From positions 1 to 64,000 of the forward strand of contig CAJUDZ010000004.1 in NCBI GenBank assembly GCA_910584965.1: a stretch of 64,000 nt of DNA, read 5' to 3'. Source of the stretch: an uncultured Lachnospiraceae bacterium (GTDB lineage Bacteria; Bacillota; Clostridia; Lachnospirales; Lachnospiraceae). This document shows, piece after piece, positions 51,342-60,610 of this stretch (the stretch's first letter is position 1; every line of letters begins with the position of its first letter). Below the pieces are notes generated by a model. The model was not told the origin of the DNA. It did no database searches and saw nothing but the letters and a program-made list of their open reading frames with translations. The position numbers and the translations under genes are program-made.

Positions 51342-51935
51342 ATGGTTATCGGATTGAAGAAATGGAAAGGGCTCATTTCAGGCCTGCTGTGTACGCTGTT
51401 CCTTACAGGGTGCGGCGAAGATGAGGCGTTGAATATTTATCAGAAGGATATGGAAACCTTCTTTGAACATATGGCTGAATTTGATGAGAACATGAATGCC
51501 ATCGATGTCGGTCAGGAAGATTACGTGACACAGCTGCTTTCTTATCTGGATGCGCTGGACGCGGAAGTGGCCTGGATGGCAGAACTCGAAGTGCCGGAAC
51601 AGTTTGCGGTTGTGGAAGATCTGGCGGACGAGGCGAGCGAGAATATGCGGCAGGCCGTATCTTATTTTCATATGGCATACGAGGCGGAAGAATTTATGCC
51701 AAATTATGAGGAAGCGGCAAGAGAATACTATAAAAGAGCCAATCTTAGGATTCAGTATATCATCATGCTGCTGCATGGAGAGATTCCGGAAGGCGAAGGC
51801 ATCACCTATACGGAAGAAGATAAAATATTCGGCGGCGGTTATCTGAACAAGACGGACGAAGATTCCGAAGACGGTGCGGAAAACGGCGGAGAGACAGCGC
51901 CGGAAAACGGTGCGGAAGAAGGCGCACAGGAATAA
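51342..51935 (+). CDS. Predicted lipoprotein, helical, function unknown
   Basis: From the ATG at 51342 this is a 197-residue protein. The signal peptide has a basic start (KKWKG) and lipobox FLTGC (acylated Cys 24). The mature part is acidic and helical (two long helices, about 35-150), ending in a Glu/Gly/Asn-rich low-complexity tail (about 165-197). An upstream TTG in frame would add nine residues but has no ribosome site. metH begins 22 bases after its stop, so the two are probably cotranscribed, though no functional link is evident. Confidence 0.72.
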   Translation: MVIGLKKWKGLISGLLCTLFLTGCGEDEALNIYQKDMETFFEHMAEFDENMNAIDVGQEDYVTQLLSYLDALDAEVAWMAELEVPEQFAVVEDLADEASENMRQAVSYFHMAYEAEEFMPNYEEAAREYYKRANLRIQYIIMLLHGEIPEGEGITYTEEDKIFGGGYLNKTDEDSEDGAENGGETAPENGAEEGAQE

Positions 51936-51957
51936 ACGCAGAGGAGCACAGGCGGCA

Positions 51958-54411
51958 ATGACAAAACAGGCTTTTATGGATATGATAAAAGAAACACCCA
52001 TTTTTCTGGACGGGGCGACGGGTTCCAACCTGTTGAAGCGGGGAATGCCCGCCGGCGTCTGCCCGGAAAAATGGATTTTGGAGCATAAAGACGTGCTGAT
52101 CGGCCTGCAGAGAGAATTTATCGAGGCCGGAAGCAAAATCATTTATGCGCCGACTTTTTCGGCAAACAGAATCAAGCTGAAAGAATACGGTCTGGAAAAA
52201 CAGATCCGGGAAATGAACTTCGAGCTTGTGGCGGCTGCAAAAGAAGCCGCCGGAACAAAGGCTTTCGTTGCGGGCGATATTACGATGACCGGAGAACAGC
52301 TTGCACCGATGGGAAAGATGGATTTTGAAGAGCTGGTCGATATCTATAAGGAACAGATCGGTTATCTGGCGGAGGCCGGCGTCGATCTGCTTGTTGTCGA
52401 AACGATGATGAGCTTACAGGAAACGCGGGCGGCGCTCATTGCGGCGAAGGAGACCTGTGACCTTCCGGTTATGGCAACGATGACGTTTGAATCGGACGGA
52501 AGAACTTTGTACGGAACGGATGCCGTAACCGCGGCGGTGGTTCTGGAAAGCCTCGGCGCCTCGGCGATCGGCGCCAACTGTTCCACAGGGCCGGACAGGA
52601 TGGAGAAGATTATAAGGGCGATGGCGGATGTGACGACGGTTCCGATTATTGCCAAACCCAATGCCGGTTTACCCGGTCTGGACGAAAACGGTCAGACGGT
52701 TTACGATATGAAGGAAGCGGAATTCGCAGAGGGCATGAAGCTGCTTGTGGAAGCGGGGGCTTCCGTGATCGGCGGCTGCTGCGGTACCTCGCCTTCCTAT
52801 ATCCGGGCGGCGAAAGAAGCCGTCGGGAAGATGCGGATCCGACACAGGGAATCCGGTACGGTCCGTTATCTGACGAGCGAGCGGAAAACGGTCGCTTTTG
52901 GTTTAAACGACAACTTTATGATCATTGGAGAGCGCATCAATCCGACCGGAAAGAAAAAGTTACAGGCACAGCTCCGGGAAGGTTCGATGGAAATGGTATC
53001 GGCCTTTGCGGAGGAACAGGAGGCATGCGGCGCGAGTATTCTCGATGTCAATATGGGCATGAGCGGCATTGATGAAAAGGAGATGATGCTGCGGGCGATC
53101 GAGACGGTGAGCGGTCTGACAAGCCTGCCCCTGTCCATCGATTCCAGCCATGTGGATGTCATAGAAGCTGCTCTCAGGCGGTATCCGGGCAGAGCGCTGA
53201 TCAATTCGATTTCATATGAGATGGTGAAGTTCGAATCGCTTCTGCCGATTGCAAAAAAATACGGCGCGATGTTTATCCTGCTTCCGCTGTCGGATGACGG
53301 GCTGCCGGAAAATATACGGCAGAAAACGGAAATTATCGATAAAATCATAACGCGGGCTCTGGAACTTGGCATGCGCAAAGAGGATATTATTGTGGACGGC
53401 CTTGTGACGACGGTGGGCGCAAACAAAACGGCCGCCATAGAAACGCTGGAAACCATCAGATATTGCAGGGAAAACGGTCTGGCGACTGCCTGCGGCCTTT
53501 CGAATATCTCTTTCGGACTGCCGGAACGGAGTTATGTAAACACCGCTTTTCTGACGATGGCGATTCAGGCGGGACTGACGATGGCGATTGCCAATCCTTC
53601 CCAGGAACTGCTCGTCAGCCTGGCTTTTGCCTCCGATCTGCTTCTGAATAAAGAAGGCGCTGATATCCGCTATATTCAGCTGATGGATGTGGTGAAAGAG
53701 AAAAGAGAAGCGCTTGGCGCTGCAGAGGTAAAGCAGACAGGACTCCGGATGAACGGAGGAAAAGCGGAAACGCAGGAAACAGGTTCGATTCTCGAAAAAC
53801 TGCGCGCCGATGTGTTAAAAGGCAATATCAACGGAATTGCGGCGGATACAAAGCAGGCGGTAGAAGAAGGCCATGAACCTAAGAAACTGCTGGATGATGT
53901 ACTTCTTCCGGGGATCAATGAAGTGGGAGAACTTTTTGATAAGGGAAAATATTTTCTGCCCCAGTTAATCGCCAGCGCCGAGGCGATGAAGTCGTCGATT
54001 GAATATCTGGAACCGCTCCTGATGGAAGACCATTCCGGTAAGGAGATGCCCACAGTGGTAATTGCAACCGTGGAAGGAGATATCCATGATATCGGCAAGA
54101 ACCTTGTTGCGCTGATGTTAAAAAATTACGGGTTTCATGTGATTGATCTCGGCAAGGACGTTTCAAAAGAGAAGATTATTGAAGCCGCGATCGAACATAA
54201 AGCACAGGTGATTGCGCTTTCGGCGCTTATGACAACGACCATGCAGCAGATGAAGCATGTCATTCAGTACGCGAAGGAAAAAGAAGTGAATGCCAAAGTA
54301 ATTGTCGGCGGCGCCGTTATCACACAGGAATATGCGGATGAGATCGGTGCGGACGGTTACTCGAAAGATGCCGCGGATGCGGTAAAACTGACGCAGCGGC
54401 TTTTATGTTAA
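51958..54411 (+). CDS. metH: Cobalamin-dependent methionine synthase without reactivation domain
   Basis: MetH moves the methyl group of 5-methyl-THF to homocysteine via cobalamin. The 817-residue protein has the homocysteine/zinc domain (GANCSTGPDRM; GGCCGTSP near 276), the pterin-binding domain (about 318-570: NFMIIGERINPTGKKKL, DVNMGMSGID) and the B12 cap. The B12-binding domain has the axial-His motif DIHDIGKN near 707. It lacks the C-terminal SAM-dependent reactivation domain of the about 1,200-residue enzymes, as in many Clostridia, so reactivation must rely on another protein. AGAGGAG lies 12 bases upstream. No cobalamin or SAM riboswitch is visible. Confidence 0.93.
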   Translation: MTKQAFMDMIKETPIFLDGATGSNLLKRGMPAGVCPEKWILEHKDVLIGLQREFIEAGSKIIYAPTFSANRIKLKEYGLEKQIREMNFELVAAAKEAAGTKAFVAGDITMTGEQLAPMGKMDFEELVDIYKEQIGYLAEAGVDLLVVETMMSLQETRAALIAAKETCDLPVMATMTFESDGRTLYGTDAVTAAVVLESLGASAIGANCSTGPDRMEKIIRAMADVTTVPIIAKPNAGLPGLDENGQTVYDMKEAEFAEGMKLLVEAGASVIGGCCGTSPSYIRAAKEAVGKMRIRHRESGTVRYLTSERKTVAFGLNDNFMIIGERINPTGKKKLQAQLREGSMEMVSAFAEEQEACGASILDVNMGMSGIDEKEMMLRAIETVSGLTSLPLSIDSSHVDVIEAALRRYPGRALINSISYEMVKFESLLPIAKKYGAMFILLPLSDDGLPENIRQKTEIIDKIITRALELGMRKEDIIVDGLVTTVGANKTAAIETLETIRYCRENGLATACGLSNISFGLPERSYVNTAFLTMAIQAGLTMAIANPSQELLVSLAFASDLLLNKEGADIRYIQLMDVVKEKREALGAAEVKQTGLRMNGGKAETQETGSILEKLRADVLKGNINGIAADTKQAVEEGHEPKKLLDDVLLPGINEVGELFDKGKYFLPQLIASAEAMKSSIEYLEPLLMEDHSGKEMPTVVIATVEGDIHDIGKNLVALMLKNYGFHVIDLGKDVSKEKIIEAAIEHKAQVIALSALMTTTMQQMKHVIQYAKEKEVNAKVIVGGAVITQEYADEIGADGYSKDAADAVKLTQRLLC

Positions 54412-54444
54412 TTTGAAATTTTACAAAAATGATGGAGGATAACT

Positions 54445-56058
54445 ATGATAGGTGCGGATGCAATCGTAAAGTGTCTGGAAGAAGAAGGGGTAGAGTACGT
54501 TTTCGGCTATCCCGGCGTTGCAATTTGTCCATTTTATAACAGTATTCTGGAGTCGGATATTAAGACAATCCTGATTCGGACGGAACAGAATGCCGCGCAT
54601 GCGGCCAGCGGTCTTGCACGGGTCAGCGGTAAAGTCGGCGTATGTGCGGTCACCTCCGGCCCCGGCGCAACCAATGTGATTACGGGAATTGCGACAGCCT
54701 TTGCCGACAGCATTCCGTTAATCTGCATTACCGGGCAGGTCAACAGCGAACTGATCGGTTCCGATGTTTTTCAGGAAGCGGATATTACGGGCGCCGTGGA
54801 ATCCTTTGTCAAATACAGCTATCTGATCAAAGATGTGAACGAAATTCCGAGAGTTTTTAAGGAAGCCTTTTATATTGCCAATTCCGGGAGAAGAGGACCG
54901 GTGCTGATCGATGTGCCGATCGATATCCAGAAGGCAGCTTTAAAGAAATTCGTTTATCCGGAAAACGTGAACCTGCGCACCTATAAACCGACGGTCAGAG
55001 GACATGCCGTTCAGATCAAAAAAGTGATCGGAGAGCTGGCGAAAGCAAAACGGCCGATTATCTGCGCGGGCGGCGGCGTGCTGCTCAGCGGTGCGGAAGG
55101 ACAGCTGCGCGCTTTTGCGGAAAAATACAGCATTCCGGTTGTTTCTACGATGATGGGCATCGGCGTTATGCCGACGAAACACCCCATGTATTACGGCATG
55201 GTGGGTAATAACGGCAAGCCCTGTGCAAACCGGGCAATGAACGAATCCGATCTGCTTATCATGGTCGGCGCGAGAGTTGCGGATCGGGCGGTGAGCCAGC
55301 CTGATCTGATAACGGAAAACAAGGTTTTGGTGCATATCGATGTGGACCCGGCGGAGATCGGCAAGAACGTGGGGCCGGCCATTCCGCTGGTGGGCGATGC
55401 AAAGCATATTTTTGAGGACATTGTCAAAGAAGAGTTTACCTGTGAACATGACGCCTGGATTGAAACGCTGAACCGGTACAGGGATACGATGGGCAAAAAA
55501 AGGAATCCCGATCCCGCGTATGTGGATCCGGCGGAGTTTATCCGCCTGTTGTCCGAAAAAATGGACGATAACGCTGTTTATGCAGCCGATGTGGGACAGA
55601 ACCAGATCTGGTCATGTTCCTATCATATTGTGAAGAACGGAAGATTTCTGACGACCGGCGGAATGGGCACGATGGGTTATTCCATTCCGGCCGCTATGGG
55701 CGCGAAACTGGCCTGCCCGGACAGACAGGTGGTTGCGGTATGCGGTGACGGTTCTTTCCAGATGTCCATGATGGAGCTTGCGACCATGCGGCAGTTCCAT
55801 GTTCCCGTCAAAATCATTGTCCTGAAAAACAATTATCTCGGCATGGTAAGGGAATACCAGCATTATAATTATAAAGATCATTATTCCGTCGTGGATTTAT
55901 CGGGAAGTCCCGACCTGGAAAAACTGGCGATGGCATACGACATGAAATTCATGCGGCTTTTTAACATGGAAAATGCGGAAACAGCGATTGCGGAATTTTT
56001 ATCTCAGGACGAATCCGTGTTGTTAGAATGTATAATCGATCCAATGGATTTGGTGTAA
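54445..56058 (+). CDS. ilvB: Acetolactate synthase large subunit
   Basis: IlvB is the ThDP-dependent catalytic subunit making acetolactate or acetohydroxybutyrate for Val, Leu and Ile. The 537-residue protein has the catalytic Glu in RTEQNAAHAASGLAR, the FAD-binding central domain and the ThDP motif GDGSFQMSMMELATMRQF ending in VLKNN. Its length is slightly below the usual 550-600. GGAGG lies 9 bases upstream. The regulatory subunit follows after 49 bases, which supports a biosynthetic rather than catabolic (AlsS) enzyme. Confidence 0.92.
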   Translation: MIGADAIVKCLEEEGVEYVFGYPGVAICPFYNSILESDIKTILIRTEQNAAHAASGLARVSGKVGVCAVTSGPGATNVITGIATAFADSIPLICITGQVNSELIGSDVFQEADITGAVESFVKYSYLIKDVNEIPRVFKEAFYIANSGRRGPVLIDVPIDIQKAALKKFVYPENVNLRTYKPTVRGHAVQIKKVIGELAKAKRPIICAGGGVLLSGAEGQLRAFAEKYSIPVVSTMMGIGVMPTKHPMYYGMVGNNGKPCANRAMNESDLLIMVGARVADRAVSQPDLITENKVLVHIDVDPAEIGKNVGPAIPLVGDAKHIFEDIVKEEFTCEHDAWIETLNRYRDTMGKKRNPDPAYVDPAEFIRLLSEKMDDNAVYAADVGQNQIWSCSYHIVKNGRFLTTGGMGTMGYSIPAAMGAKLACPDRQVVAVCGDGSFQMSMMELATMRQFHVPVKIIVLKNNYLGMVREYQHYNYKDHYSVVDLSGSPDLEKLAMAYDMKFMRLFNMENAETAIAEFLSQDESVLLECIIDPMDLV

Positions 56059-56107
56059 AGGGAAATTCTGAATAAAACCGCGGCAAGGCTGCGGCATGGA
56101 GGTTGGC

Positions 56108-56593
56108 ATGAAGAAAATATATTCGGTATTAGTTGAAAACAGATCCGGTGTACTCTGCAAAGTAGCGGGGCTGTTTTCCAGAAGAAGCTACAATATTGAT
56201 TCCCTGGCGGTCGGAGAAACCGACGATCCGGCGGTATCCTGTATGACGATCGTAAGCAGCGGTGACGAACGGACGATCGAACAGATCGAAAAGCAGCTTA
56301 ACAAAAAACTGGATGTCATCAAAGTAAAGACTTTTGACGAAGCGGCCAGTGTCAGCAGGGAACTGATGCTGATTAAGGTAAAGTATAATAAGGGCAACAG
56401 ACGGGATATTATGGAAACCTGTGAGATCATGAAAGCCGATATTGTCGATATGTCCAGGAATCTGATGATTATTCAGATCTGTGATGTACCGGAGAAAACC
56501 GCGCTCATGATCAAAATGCTGCAGTCGATCAGCGTAGTAGAAGTCGCGAGAACCGGAACGCTGGCGCTTCCCAAATGTATCGAAACGGAATGA
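56108..56593 (+). CDS. ilvN: Acetolactate synthase small subunit, copy 1
   Basis: This 161-residue regulatory subunit has an N-terminal ACT domain (YSVLVENRSGVLCKVAGLFS then RRSYNIDSLAVGE) and a C-terminal ALS_ss domain ending in VVEVARTGTLALPK. The ATG at 56108 is chosen for GGAGG 5 bases upstream; an ATG 12 bases earlier overlaps that site. It activates IlvB and confers valine feedback inhibition. A clearly diverged second copy is at 58911. Confidence 0.93.
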   Translation: MKKIYSVLVENRSGVLCKVAGLFSRRSYNIDSLAVGETDDPAVSCMTIVSSGDERTIEQIEKQLNKKLDVIKVKTFDEAASVSRELMLIKVKYNKGNRRDIMETCEIMKADIVDMSRNLMIIQICDVPEKTALMIKMLQSISVVEVARTGTLALPKCIETE

Positions 56594-56639
56594 TGCGGGC
56601 AGGAAAATCGAAAACCAGGGAAAGTGCACGGTTCAATCA

Positions 56640-57995
56640 ATGATAAGAAGACATAAACTTACGACGACCAGAATAATCATGCTGGGCTTTTTCATAGGAG
56701 CCATTATGGGGATGGTATGCCTTATGCTTCCGTTCAGTGTAAAGTCAGGACAGTCAATCGGCTTTTTTGACGCACTGTTTGTTGCCATGTCCAGCATCTG
56801 CGTTACCGGTTTATCGACGGTCAACGTAGGACAGACTTTTTCGGGATTCGGTCAGGTAGTGCTTTTGTTTTTAATACAGTTTGGCGGTCTCGGCATCGTA
56901 ACTTTTTCGACAATCGTATTATGTTTGTTCCGCCGAAGAATTACGTTATCGGACAGAATGCTGATTCAGAGCGCCTATAATCTGGATACGCTTTCGGGGC
57001 TGGTACGGCTGACCATGAAAATTTTAAAGGCAACGCTCTGCCTGGAGGGCGTGGGCGCTGTCTGTTATGCGTTTGTATTCGTTCCGCAGTTTGGCATAAA
57101 GGGAGTCTGGTACAGCATCTTCCATGCGGTGTCGGCGTTTTGTAATGCGGGAATCGATCTGCTTGGGGGGAACAGCTTCTGTGATTATGCGGACAATATG
57201 ATCATAAATTTCACGACGGTCTTTCTGATCATCGTAAGCGGCCTGGGGTTCCCGGTATATTGGGAAATTCTGAGAACGGCTTCCGGCCGATTCGGAAAAA
57301 AAGACCACCAAAGCGGACGGAAGATGAATCTTCATGCCAGGATTGTCATTTTGGCCACGGCGGCATTTATTGCGGCCGGCATGGCGCTTACCTTATTATT
57401 CGAGTATGACAATCCGGATACGCTCGGCGGCATGAGCCTGCCGCAGAAACTGACGGCATCGCTGTTTCAGTCCGTTACGCTGCGTACTGCCGGTTTTGCC
57501 ACGATTTCACAGGAATGTTTCCGGCCGGCTTCCTGCATGGCCTATCTGATTCTGATGTTTGTCGGCGGTTCGCCGGCCGGAACGGCGGGCGGCATTAAAA
57601 CGGTAACGGTCGTCCTGCTTTTCGCCTCCATGTTTGCCAATATCAGGGGAAAAAGCGATGTCGTTGTCATGCACCGGAAAATATCGGATGATACGATCAG
57701 AAGATGCGTGGCGATCGCGGTATTCAGCCTTTCCGCGTTATTTTTGCTGACTATGGCGCTCCTGGCCGTTGAACAAAGCAATTTTCTGGATACGGTGTAT
57801 GAAATGACGTCGGCGATCGCAACCGTCGGTCTGTCGAGGGGGCTGACCGGCGCACTTGGCCCGGCGGGAAAACTGATTGTTACCCTCACCATATATCTGG
57901 GACGTATCGGGCCGATTACGCTCGCGCTTGCTTTTAACAGCAGAAGACCGCTCGATAACATTACTTATTCGGAAAGTAAGGTCATCGTCGGATAA
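56640..57995 (+). CDS. trkH: TrkH/KtrB-family potassium transporter subunit
   Basis: This 451-residue membrane protein has the four M1-P-M2 repeats of Trk/Ktr K+ channels. Selectivity-filter-like turns are SSICVTGLSTVN, SAFCNAGIDLLG, VTLRTAGFATIS and a late one with IATVGLSRGLTG. GGSPAGTAGGIKTVTV is typical. The start ATG has no strong ribosome site. It pairs with the trkA-type gene 44 bases downstream, together forming a K+ uptake system. They sit, unusually, between the two ilvN copies. Confidence 0.93.
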   Translation: MIRRHKLTTTRIIMLGFFIGAIMGMVCLMLPFSVKSGQSIGFFDALFVAMSSICVTGLSTVNVGQTFSGFGQVVLLFLIQFGGLGIVTFSTIVLCLFRRRITLSDRMLIQSAYNLDTLSGLVRLTMKILKATLCLEGVGAVCYAFVFVPQFGIKGVWYSIFHAVSAFCNAGIDLLGGNSFCDYADNMIINFTTVFLIIVSGLGFPVYWEILRTASGRFGKKDHQSGRKMNLHARIVILATAAFIAAGMALTLLFEYDNPDTLGGMSLPQKLTASLFQSVTLRTAGFATISQECFRPASCMAYLILMFVGGSPAGTAGGIKTVTVVLLFASMFANIRGKSDVVVMHRKISDDTIRRCVAIAVFSLSALFLLTMALLAVEQSNFLDTVYEMTSAIATVGLSRGLTGALGPAGKLIVTLTIYLGRIGPITLALAFNSRRPLDNITYSESKVIVG

Positions 57996-58039
57996 ACGGC
58001 ACGGGATTTCGTTGAAAAGGGGAAAGACAGGTTAAGATC

Positions 58040-58720
58040 ATGAAAAAAAATGCACAGAAAGAATATATCGTTATCGGCCTCGGCCGGTTTGGAAGCAGCG
58101 TGGCAAAGCAGCTGGAGGCAAACGGCTGCCGGGTGCTTGCGATTGACCGTCAGGAAAAGCGGGTGAACCAGATTGCCGATTATGTAACGCTTGCCATGTG
58201 TGTAGACGTAGGAAACGAAGAAGCGCTGCGGGAACTGGGCGGCAGAAATTTTGACGGCGCGGTCATTTCTATCGGACACAGCCTGGACGCTTCGGTGCTG
58301 GCCGCGATCTGGGCCAAAGAACAGGGCATCGGACAGATCATCGCCAAAGCCTATGATGAGATGCAGGGAAAGATTCTGACGAAGCTTGGCGTTGATGAAA
58401 TCGTTTATCCCGAAAAAGAAATCGGCGTCCATGTGGCCAATGTCCTCGCGTTTAACAACCTGTTCGATGCCATCGAACTGACTGCTGAATATTCGATTGC
58501 GGATATTCCGTCTCTGAACGGCTGGGTTGGAAAAGATCTGAAAGAACTGAACCTTCGGAAAAAATATGGTGTGAACATTATCGCCATCAAAAGAGGCGGT
58601 GCGCTGCTTATTAATCCGTCGGCAGATGACCCGACGCAGAAAGACGACATTTTTGTGCTGCTCGGTAAAAATAATACGTTAAAAAAGATTGTGAACGCAT
58701 ACGATGCCGAGAAAAAATAG
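58040..58720 (+). CDS. trkA: TrkA/KtrA-family potassium channel regulator
   Basis: This 226-residue cytoplasmic gating subunit has an RCK_N Rossmann domain (YIVIGLGRFGSSVAKQLEANG, acidic ligand in VLAIDRQ) and an RCK_C domain (about 140-226: LNLRKKYGVNIIAIKRGG, DDIFVLLGK). It is the single-module KtrA-type length rather than the double TrkA. It binds nucleotides and controls the adjacent membrane subunit. Confidence 0.92.
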   Translation: MKKNAQKEYIVIGLGRFGSSVAKQLEANGCRVLAIDRQEKRVNQIADYVTLAMCVDVGNEEALRELGGRNFDGAVISIGHSLDASVLAAIWAKEQGIGQIIAKAYDEMQGKILTKLGVDEIVYPEKEIGVHVANVLAFNNLFDAIELTAEYSIADIPSLNGWVGKDLKELNLRKKYGVNIIAIKRGGALLINPSADDPTQKDDIFVLLGKNNTLKKIVNAYDAEKK

Positions 58721-58760
58721 ACGGACAAGAAAATTTAGGAAATTCCGGCCGGCGGAGGCG

Positions 58761-58789
58761 TTGACTTTTCAGGGTATAGTTGTTACAAT
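58761..58789 (+). promoter_or_regulatory. Promoter of ilvN copy 2-ilvC
   Basis: TTGACT (58761-58766) and TACAAT (58784-58789) are 17 bases apart. The leader is about 115 bases with no T-box signature (AGGGTGG), so tRNA-dependent control is not evident. Confidence 0.65.
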
Positions 58790-58910
58790 TATTAACAGTA
58801 TTCAGTATGAAAAGAATGTGCAAAAGGCAGTATGATTCCGTTTTTTTGTTTTGCCTGTGCGGCAATCACAGAAAAGTTTGTAGGAAAACCATGAAAGGCG
58901 GAGCAGATTT

Positions 58911-59408
58911 ATGAACAGAAAAGTACTTCAGCTTCTTGTTGACAATACGTCCGGCGTATTAAGCCGTATTTCCGGGCTGTTTTCCAGGCGCGGCTACAAT
59001 ATCGAAAGCATAACGGCCGGCGTGACTGCAGATCCCAGGTATACGCGAATCACAATCGTGACATCGGGGGATGATGAGATTTTAGATCAGATTGAAAAGC
59101 AGGTTGCCAAGCTCGTTGATGTCCGGGATATTAAGGAACTGAAACCGAGCGAGAGCGTTTACAGGGAACTCGCGCTCATTAAGGTGAAAGTCTCTGCCGA
59201 GAAAAGGCAGGGCGTTATCTCGGTAGTGGATATTTTCCGGGCAAAAATCGTCGATGTTTCCAAAGACAGCCTGATTATCGAGCTGACCGGAAATCAGGAG
59301 AAAATCGGCGCGTTTATTGATCTGCTGGATGGTTACGAAATTCTGGAACTGGCGAGAACGGGCATTGCGGGACTCGGCAGAGGCATTGAGAATGTAACTT
59401 ATTTATAG
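58911..59408 (+). CDS. ilvN: Acetolactate synthase small subunit, copy 2
   Basis: This is a second 165-residue ACT plus ALS_ss protein, similar in layout to the copy at 56108 (LLVDNTSGVLSRISGLFSRR then GYNIESITAGVT) but clearly diverged. It has a good ribosome site (AAGGCGG) and its own promoter, and is followed after 70 bases by ilvC. It may tune IlvB together with or instead of copy 1, or serve another large subunit outside the window. Confidence 0.93.
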   Translation: MNRKVLQLLVDNTSGVLSRISGLFSRRGYNIESITAGVTADPRYTRITIVTSGDDEILDQIEKQVAKLVDVRDIKELKPSESVYRELALIKVKVSAEKRQGVISVVDIFRAKIVDVSKDSLIIELTGNQEKIGAFIDLLDGYEILELARTGIAGLGRGIENVTYL

Positions 59409-59478
59409 AATCGTTAGCTGGAGGGGAATGTGAATACCCTTTTTAGTTATAGAGAAAGAAAAAATGGAGGATGAGAAA

Positions 59479-60495
59479 ATGGCTAATATTTTTTACCAGG
59501 AAGACTGTAATTTGTCTTTGCTGGAAGGCAAGACGATTGCGGTAATCGGTTATGGAAGTCAGGGACATGCGCATGCTCTGAACGCGAAAGAATCCGGCTG
59601 CCATGTGATTATCGGTCTGTATGAAGGCTCTAAGTCCTGGGCGAAAGCAGAAGCGCAGGGGTTTGAAGTATATACGGCTGCTGAGGCGGCAAAGAAAGCC
59701 GATATTATCATGATTCTGATCAATGATGAGTTGCAGGCTTCCATGTATAAGAATGACATTGAGCCCAATCTGGAAGAAGGAAATATGCTGATGTTCGCTC
59801 ATGGCTTTAACATTCATTTCGGATGTATTGTACCGCCTAAAAACGTAGACGTTACGATGATCGCGCCTAAGGGCCCCGGCCATACGGTAAGAAGCGAATA
59901 TCAGGCGGGAAAAGGCGTTCCCTGTCTGGTAGCGGTTCATCAGGATGCGTCAGGTAAGGCACAGGATATCGCGCTGGCTTATGCACTGGCGATCGGCGGC
60001 GCAAGAGCGGGCGTATTGGAAACCACTTTCAGAACGGAAACGGAAACGGATTTGTTTGGCGAACAGGCGGTATTGTGCGGTGGTGTCTGCGCACTGATGC
60101 AGGCAGGCTTTGAAACGCTGGTAGAGGCCGGATATGATCCGAGAAACGCATACTTTGAATGTATTCATGAGATGAAGCTGATCGTAGATCTGATTTATCA
60201 GTCAGGCTTTGCGGGCATGAGATATTCCATTTCCAATACGGCGGAGTACGGCGATTATATTACAGGACCCAAAATCATTACGGAAGATACGAAGAAAGCG
60301 ATGAAGAAGATTCTTTCCGACATTCAGGACGGTACTTTTGCGAAAGACTTCCTGCTCGACATGTCTTCCGCAGGTTCGCAGGTACACTTCAAGGCGATGC
60401 GTAAACTTGCTTCCGAGCATCCTTCCGAGGTAGTCGGAGAAGAGATCAGAAAACTCTATAGCTGGAACGGCGAGGACAAGCTGATCAATAACTAA
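59479..60495 (+). CDS. ilvC: Ketol-acid reductoisomerase
   Basis: IlvC converts acetolactate and acetohydroxybutyrate to the dihydroxy acids with NADPH and Mg2+. From the ATG at 59479 (GGAGG 8 bases upstream) it is 338 residues, the class I length. It has the nucleotide motif AVIGYGSQGHAHALN, the cofactor loop GLYEGSKSWAKAEAQG, MIAPKGPGHTVRSEY, and the metal site residues in ETETDLFGEQAVLCGG. The Ser-containing beta2 loop suggests NADPH preference by analogy. Confidence 0.96.
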   Translation: MANIFYQEDCNLSLLEGKTIAVIGYGSQGHAHALNAKESGCHVIIGLYEGSKSWAKAEAQGFEVYTAAEAAKKADIIMILINDELQASMYKNDIEPNLEEGNMLMFAHGFNIHFGCIVPPKNVDVTMIAPKGPGHTVRSEYQAGKGVPCLVAVHQDASGKAQDIALAYALAIGGARAGVLETTFRTETETDLFGEQAVLCGGVCALMQAGFETLVEAGYDPRNAYFECIHEMKLIVDLIYQSGFAGMRYSISNTAEYGDYITGPKIITEDTKKAMKKILSDIQDGTFAKDFLLDMSSAGSQVHFKAMRKLASEHPSEVVGEEIRKLYSWNGEDKLINN

Positions 60496-60540
60496 ATGTT
60501 TGTAAAATAATTCATTGTAAGTTACTTTATTTAATGTGAG

Positions 60541-60569
60541 AAGAACGACTCTGATGAGCCGTTCTTTTT
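60541..60569 (+). terminator. Terminator after ilvC
   Basis: AAGAACGACTC (60541-60551) pairs with GAGCCGTTCTT (60556-60566) with one mismatch and a TGAT loop, ending in a short T-run. Confidence 0.7.
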
Positions 60570-60610
60570 CAGTTTTATGCGGCATGCCCGTGATTATGAA
60601 AGGTAAAATT

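Noticed and set aside
58781..58799. Rex-operator-like dyad TTGTTA-N7-TAACAG in the ilvN copy 2 promoter
   Set aside because: The clostridial Rex operator has 6 bases between these half sites and ends in TAACAA. The extra base and the end mismatch make a Rex site unlikely, and the AT-rich setting makes chance dyads common.
58790..58910. Possible T-box leader for branched-chain amino acid control
   Set aside because: The leader is only about 115 bases and lacks the AGGGTGG motif and a terminator/antiterminator pair.
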